Shown here piece after piece: positions 58,301-64,000 of a DNA stretch of 64,000 nucleotides. Made by a program: the position numbers and the translations under genes. How positions within the stretch are numbered: position 1 is the first letter of the stretch; each line of letters begins with the position of its first letter. This stretch comes from Chrysomallon squamiferum. Taxonomy: Eukaryota > Mollusca > Gastropoda > Neomphalida > Peltospiridae. The notes beneath the pieces are model-generated. The model saw only the letters and a list, made by a program, of their open reading frames with translations, was not told the DNA's origin and searched no databases. The stretch is taken from contig CM022678.1 of the NCBI GenBank assembly GCA_012295275.1, positions 3,082,281-3,146,280 of the forward strand, written 5' to 3'.

Positions 58301-58912
58301 GTAACAAAGTTCCCTGACTTTTAACACAACCAGTGGCGTTCTGTTGCGACCAGACTTCGATCAGTTCCACAGAAACAAGTTACTTTCGTCTTATAAATAA
58401 CAAACCTGGTGCGAAATTTCTTACCGAGGAATAAAACTGCTGTTACACCGTTTACCTAGAACGTACCAGCTAGACTTGCAAGAATAGTCAAGAGTAAAAA
58501 AACACTTGATTATTTTCTTTCTTTTGTTTTCAGACCTGTTTGTGAGGATTTGACGGAAACCTGGCCTAACACACCCTAACAACAATATGTATAAAGAAAC
58601 AACAACAAAGGAACAATAGTTAAAGTTAAAATAAATTTTGACGTAGGAACAAAAAAGAATGAAATGTCAATAACGTGATAACACATGAAATGTTGATAAA
58701 GAGGTAACAAACAGTAAACTGTAATCTAGTCAGTTCTGGTTTTATGACGGTTTTATTTGGGTATATATTGTCACTGTGTGTGTGTATGTGTTTAGTGAGT
58801 TTATGTCTACGTCTGTAAGTGTTGTGCTATGTGTGTATAGGTGTGTGTCCGTTTTGTTTAAAAACCTCTACCCTCCGCTAAAATCACAACTTGTTTCTGC
58901 CGAGATATGTTT

Positions 58913-58981
<69 letters not shown>

Positions 58982-60190
58982 TGTAAACACAGATCAGGGA
59001 ATATCAATATTTTCAGACAAACAGAGCTACGTTCGTAAATAAAATAATTTAAAAAATAATATTAAAAAAATAATATAAAAATTAAAAAATTAAATTAAAA
59101 AATAATAAAAAATTAAATAATAAATGAAAGTATTCTCATAATTTCCACTGTCTGCAAAAGTGTAAGTAATAATATCTTAGAATTTTAAAATTAATAATAA
59201 TGAAAAGAATCACACGACGATAATAAAAGGGCCATAACTGAGTTATAATATGTCAAAATAATATTATAATTATTATAGTTGAGGAATACATCTGCGATAT
59301 GTATAGTAAGATGAGAACAAATACTGCTTGAGTTGTCGGACGTGTTTAAAGAAGGGCAATAACTGCGTAAAGTAGAAGGTACAAAATAATACAAAGATAA
59401 CAATGCTCTCAGCTTATTTTTAACGAAGGGCAATAATCGTATTGTAACAAATTACATATGGGCGATAACTACGTTTATGTCAACGTATAAGAATTATTTG
59501 TAGCAATCAAATATAACTGTATCTTAACACCAAACAGAATAATGTCATATCATTTTAACATAGTAATATCTTGATAAATGCTGTCTTCAAATTACTATAA
59601 ATATAGACTTAAAGAGAGATAACTCATAAGTGAACACAGATAAGACAACTGCAAAGGCATGAATGGAACTGAAATGTCTGTCCTCAAAGAAAAAAACTTT
59701 AAAAAGTAATTTTTAAGTACACATATCTTCTTGTTTTAAAAGAGGTAAAAGTAAAGAAATTTTTTTTTATGCTTCCATATGTTGTGTTGTTTAGGTAGTT
59801 AATGTATATACAAGTATAAAAGTCGCATATACACATTTTGCTTTTTAGATGGCAAATGAAAGGCACCTTAAAATGAATAAATAGAGGAAAAAGTATTGTA
59901 TTTACACCTGGTGGAAAGATTTATAAAACAAATAAATATTTTAAAACATGTTAAACATAAAAATACCAGCAAGTATAAATCTTTTTTAAAAACTGCTTGT
60001 ATTATTATAGAAAATATAATCTATTTTTTGAATTTGTTTAAAGATATTTTTTTTTAATTATCATTTGTGAAACACGATGTTATATCTATAAAATGTAATG
60101 ATACATTTATGTGAAAGGCACGTGCGTACATAATTATAATTTAAAAAATAATATATATCCAAGAGTGGAGTGAAAAAGAAAGATAAAACG
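58301..60190. other. Non-coding stretch with ATAACT motif cluster
   Basis: It holds an (AAT)n array at 58915-58980. GGG-CC/CA/CG-ATAACT-type motifs occur at 59228, 59352, 59426 and 59457, with AGAGAGATAACTC at about 59612. No gene is supported. Confidence 0.5.
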
Positions 60191-60197
60191 ATGACCA

Positions 60198-60254
<57 letters not shown>

Positions 60255-60260
60255 GTAGTA

Positions 60261-60333
<73 letters not shown>

Positions 60334-60345
60334 TAGTAATAATAA
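60198..60345. repeat. (AAT)n microsatellite
   Basis: A long AAT array with one GGTAGTAGT interruption. Confidence 0.96.
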
Positions 60346-60833
60346 TGAGGTAAACGAAATGAAGACTAGAAAACACAAATAATGAAGATATGGTCCTTGC
60401 ACCTTCGCACTGACTGATCATAAATTTTGTTTCCTATTTTTATTTATTTATTTAATATGAGCTTGGGTGTTGTTCAGAATTAGATCAATAATCTGGGGCG
60501 ATTCTGTTACCTATAATCCATTTAAAAGATAATCTACAGGACCAAACATTGCTTTCACTGCTGTGTTGTAACAAGTTTATATCTTACACCTAAAACGAGC
60601 TATGTGAGGTACTGAATCTGCATATTTCAAAACTTAACTAATAGTTAAACATTTATATGATTACACTAACCATTTATTTACAGAAAACCTATATCCAATA
60701 TATACTGTTAATTATATAATTATATACTGATTAAAAAGGTTGCTAATAACTGTATATAATATACCAATACATATTTGCATAATATAATTGTAAACATAAA
60801 AACATGTTTTTATATATATTTAGATACTTGTGT

Positions 60834-60875
<42 letters not shown>

Positions 60876-61319
60876 ATGTGTTTGTGTGCATATATACACA
60901 TGTATGTATGTATAAAAAAACGAAACAGCTGCCTGTATAAAAATAGTTTTGATATAGAAATAGGTTATCACAATAACTGTATATATATAAACAGGTAATA
61001 TTTATAAACATCGATATAACTGAAATTTCAAGGTAAAAAAGCGTGTTTCTTTTCTAAAACGTTTCTGAAACACCGTCACTGAAGAGTTGTTTCCCTTCTT
61101 ACGACTTTAAATTTTAATTAATTTGTTTCTGAGATAATGTATTTAAATTATTTAAAACATTGCTTTAAACGTATATGTATTTTTGTGTTTCTACAATATG
61201 TATTTGAAAATGTATCAAAATGGGTGCGTATGGATTCCCGTTTTACTTCAGTTTATTTTATACATAAATTTATATTTGCTGTGTATGCTTATTAGACTGT
61301 GCCAGTCTTGTATGTTGTT

Positions 61320-61412
<93 letters not shown>

Positions 61413-61509
61413 AAAACGTTACTTATTTCGTATTAGAACTGTTTGAATGTAACGCCTCAACCTTTCGTTTTTATCCTCGCCCAAATCCTTCCCAGCAGTC
61501 AGAGTTTCC
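60346..61509. other. Non-coding stretch and 3' UTR of the transporter
   Basis: GT tracts lie at 60834-60874 and 61323-61411. AATAAA on the minus strand at 61252-61257 is a candidate polyadenylation signal for the transporter gene. Confidence 0.5.
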
Positions 61510-61769
61510 TTACAGACTGAGCTCCTCGGAACAAGAACGTTTCCTCTGCTCTATGCTGACCGCCTCTGGTGGAGCTTTGTACAGCCGCATCGCCAACACG
61601 CAGAAGAAGGCGGTCACCATGCACGTGCCCATCGTCAGCAGAAACAGATTGCGCGCCAGAGCCTGTCTGTTCAGAATCCAGCACGACAGACGATTTCCGC
61701 AGTTTTCCCGCCAAACCTCGCACGACTCGTCCATCATTCGTCCGAAGAAGAGCGGCCCAGGAACAGTGC
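61510..61769 (-). CDS. Transporter exon d: last helix and C-terminus
   Basis: It starts in phase 1 after CTCTGTCCAG and ends in TAA at 61510-61512. It begins with GTVPGPLFFGRMMDESC and contains the final hydrophobic helix. The tail RKRSCSEELSL is short for the family; its SLSL-like ending is not a clear PDZ ligand. Confidence 0.92.
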
Positions 61770-62090
61770 CTGGACAGAGTTTAAACATGTAACAACATCA
61801 ACAACTACAACAGCATTAACAATAACAATAATGTCAACAACCGTAATAACAACAACAAAAATAATATGAAAAACAAGAACATCAACAAAACAACAACAAT
61901 AATAATAACAATTTTTAACGAAAATGGATGTACTATGACCTCAGTTTAATAATTGCTTTTGAGTGGGTAATTCAAATTTACGTCTTTAATCGCATTACAG
62001 GCATTAATTCATACAAATATTTAGTTGCCATATATACATAATTAAACCAAAAAGAAGAAGAAGAAGAAGAAGAAGAAAGAAGAAGACACC

Positions 62091-62179
<89 letters not shown>

Positions 62180-62371
62180 ATAAAGTCAGTGCAGACATAC
62201 CTAGAAGTCGAACAACCAACATTTTGACTCCCTGTGCAAATGTTTTATGTTCTTCAGGCACACAACTGTAAATTAACAGCATTATGTTACATCACTGTTT
62301 TATAAAACTGTACATACAGACAGTTAACAATTATTTCAAATACTGTAACGACCAGTGCCACTGAAACTCAT

Positions 62372-62427
<56 letters not shown>

Positions 62428-62736
62428 CGTTTTCCTGTCGACTTACAAACTAGTCTAAGGGAGAATACTGCTGACTATGACGTTGTCTGATAAGAATTAT
62501 CTTTCTTTAGTAATTACGTTTTAATAAATGTTTGCCTTCATTCACTGCAGAAAATAGGTAAAGTAAAACTTATTTATTTATTTTTTATCTATTTAAATTA
62601 TAATTACCACAAAATAAAATACTATAAAATGAAATGAAAAAAAATGAAAAAAAATGACAAAAATTTATTAAAAATAAGAACAAATAAACTCCATTGACAA
62701 TAAATCTGTTTTCAGTCTTTTTCCTTCTTCTTCTTC

Positions 62737-62799
<63 letters not shown>

Positions 62800-63232
62800 T
62801 TATTTTTTATTTATTTATTTATTTTAAATAAGAAAATTAACTTCAGAAATGATATATTTCAACTCATGCAGACATAAATATAAAATACAAACAAAAAACA
62901 TAAATAAATAAATAAATAAGGTAAACTAAGAAAGATAGTTACCGCAACTGAATAGAATCTCCTGGTGCGATCGGAAAAAATGAAAACCATATCAAAATGA
63001 AGAGCAAGCCGAGGAATACGTAAAGCAGGTCACATGACTTGCGACAACCAATGGAAGTTAACATTGGTGAAATCCCTGCGGTAGAATTTGTATTCCCCAG
63101 ACAGCTGCACATCGCATAATTCTGTAAAAATTATGAATTAAAATAAAAAAGAAAGAAAGATACTGAAATAATTTTAATCGACTATTCTTTCTTTCTTTAG
63201 TTAATGTAATTAAAATCACACACACACACAAA

Positions 63233-63287
<55 letters not shown>

Positions 63288-63590
63288 CATCTATATGTTC
63301 AGACATACACACACACAAATAAAACTTTAAAAAAAAAAAACCAAAAAACAAACACAAACATACACACACATCCGGAGTTTAATACAGAATCCTTGCAACG
63401 ATTTCAGTGCGACCAATGAAATTGAAACATTACACTCACGTGACCATTATTCAGCCGCATCTGACATCCCGCGTGACAAGGCGAGAAAAATATTTTACTG
63501 TTCGCGTCACACACTGGTTCGTACGAGTTCGTGGAACAGTGACAGTGTTCGTTACATGCTGACGTCAGACTAAACGGCGTCTCTGATTGG
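61510..63590 (-). CDS. Organic anion transporter (SLCO/OATP family), C-terminal part, four exons
   Basis: This entry is the span; exons are listed below. It encodes the end of a 12-helix plasma-membrane uptake transporter for large organic anions such as bile salts, steroid conjugates and drugs (family knowledge). In order: CNEHCHCS...YEPVCD...FSPCHAGC, the Kazal-like large extracellular loop; a second cysteine group (MCSCLGN...GCRKSCDLL); a membrane helix ending in P-x-A-P; RCVPEEHKTFAQG; RLLGTVPGPLFFGRMMDESC, the family's conserved turn; and the last helix (FLLTMGTCMVTAFFCVL) before a short charged tail. All splice phases agree. The 5' part lies beyond the right edge. Confidence 0.93.
62093..62176. 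repeat. (GA)n microsatellite in transporter intron
   Basis: A pure GA array of about 84 bp, preceded by (AGA)n, 25 bp from the exon c donor. Confidence 0.96.
62201..62265 (-). CDS. Transporter exon c: RCVPEEHKTFAQG helix start
   Basis: A short 65-bp exon between TTTACAG and GTATGT, phase 2 to 1. It encodes CVPEEHKTFAQGVKMLVVRL, matching the RSV-x-E-x-K-S-x-A-x-G motif of the family. Confidence 0.88.
62374..62801. repeat. (AAT)n and (TTA)n arrays in transporter intron
   Basis: AAT copies at 62374-62427 and TTA copies at 62740-62801 are complementary and face each other. Confidence 0.93.
62943..63121 (-). CDS. Transporter exon b: end of loop and membrane helix
   Basis: It starts in phase 0 after TTTTTACAG and ends in phase 2 at GTAACT. 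It encodes NYAMCSCLGN, GCRKSCDLLY and a hydrophobic helix LYVFLGLLFILIWFSFF. Confidence 0.9.
63217..63285. repeat. (CA)n microsatellite in transporter intron
   Basis: A CA array with one AAACAAA interruption. Confidence 0.95.
63440..63590 (-). CDS. Transporter exon a: Kazal-like loop
   Basis: The acceptor is TTCTATTACAG, entering with two bases of a split codon upstream; the exon ends at GTGAGT in phase 0. Eight cysteines with the spacing of the OATP extracellular loop IX-X are visible. It is the furthest 5' exon in view. Confidence 0.9.
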
Positions 63591-63755
63591 CTGTAATAGA
63601 AATCAGACGAAAACTTAGGAAAGAGATTTTTTTAGAGACATGCATTTCAAAACAAAAGCAGCAATTTTTTAAATGTCTGTCTATCTATCTGATCATCATC
63701 TTCTCAATCATTATTACTATTATTGTTATCATCATCATCATTAGTATTTTATTAA

Positions 63756-63789
<34 letters not shown>

Positions 63790-63831
63790 CTTCTTCTTCT
63801 TCTTCTTCTTCTTCTTCTTCTTCTTCTTCTT

Positions 63832-63862
<31 letters not shown>

Positions 63863-63918
63863 TTATTATTATTATTATTATTATTATTAGTAGTAGTAGT
63901 AGTAGAAGTAGTAGTATT
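63756..63918. repeat. Compound (TTG)n(TTC)n(TTA)n(TAG)n array
   Basis: Four trinucleotide blocks follow without gaps, changing at about 63789, 63861 and 63889. Confidence 0.95.
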
Positions 63919-64000
63919 ATGATGATAAGAAATATTTATTCTTGAACCGTGACATTTCAAGAATGAAAATTTGCAAACATATTTTTAACATACTGGTTAA

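Noticed and set aside
61553-61792. Plus-strand open frames opposite the transporter's last exon
   Set aside because: They are antisense shadows of a clearly homologous coding exon.

Overview
This is an AT-rich, repeat-laden animal genome window that reads like a mollusc. The evidence is short introns full of trinucleotide and GA/CA microsatellites, a cluster of GGGCnATAACT-type motifs of a kind I associate with molluscan repeats, and three animal genes. No bacterial, viral or CRISPR-like content was seen.

Region 1 (1-32930, + strand) is the 3' part of one giant gene, which I resolved into 25 exons with consistent splice phases. The visible coding part is about 21.7 kb, roughly 7,226 codons, and the 5' end lies off the window. 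The N-terminal half is a chain of EGF-like repeats in a higher-order pattern (exons e1-e16). An unusual beta-type domain follows (e17-e18). After it come nine tandem units of about 600 residues, each EGF, VWD-like, LamG/jelly-roll-like, then a cysteine module resembling C8. One transmembrane helix and a tail of about 249 residues close the protein. Units 1-4 sit in a 7.7-kb exon and units 6-9 in an 8.6-kb exon, while unit 5 alone is broken by six introns. Unit 5 also carries a five-arginine furin-type site. Two single-base losses, probably in A-runs near 16.35 kb and at 19.746 kb, break the 7.7-kb exon; these may be assembly errors.

Region 2 (about 35.6-37.8 kb, - strand) is a two-exon FAM167 homologue (208 aa). 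It has a spliced 5' UTR, a short upstream ORF, and a 38-bp minisatellite carrying CRE palindromes downstream of its stop codon. Upstream of it a perfect back-to-back splice acceptor/donor (40260/40261) looks like a recursive splice site, and a possible distal non-coding exon lies at 52264-52298.

Region 3 (about 38-61 kb) contains no coding sequence that I can support. It holds many microsatellites, several minisatellites, and fold-back elements that look like MITEs.

Region 4 (61510-63590, - strand, running off the right edge) is the C-terminal part of an organic anion transporter (SLCO/OATP). Its four exons cover the Kazal-like extracellular loop and the last membrane helices.

The giant surface protein and the transporter are both membrane proteins, and the FAM167 protein is probably intracellular. 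Nothing suggests that the three genes form a functional unit.
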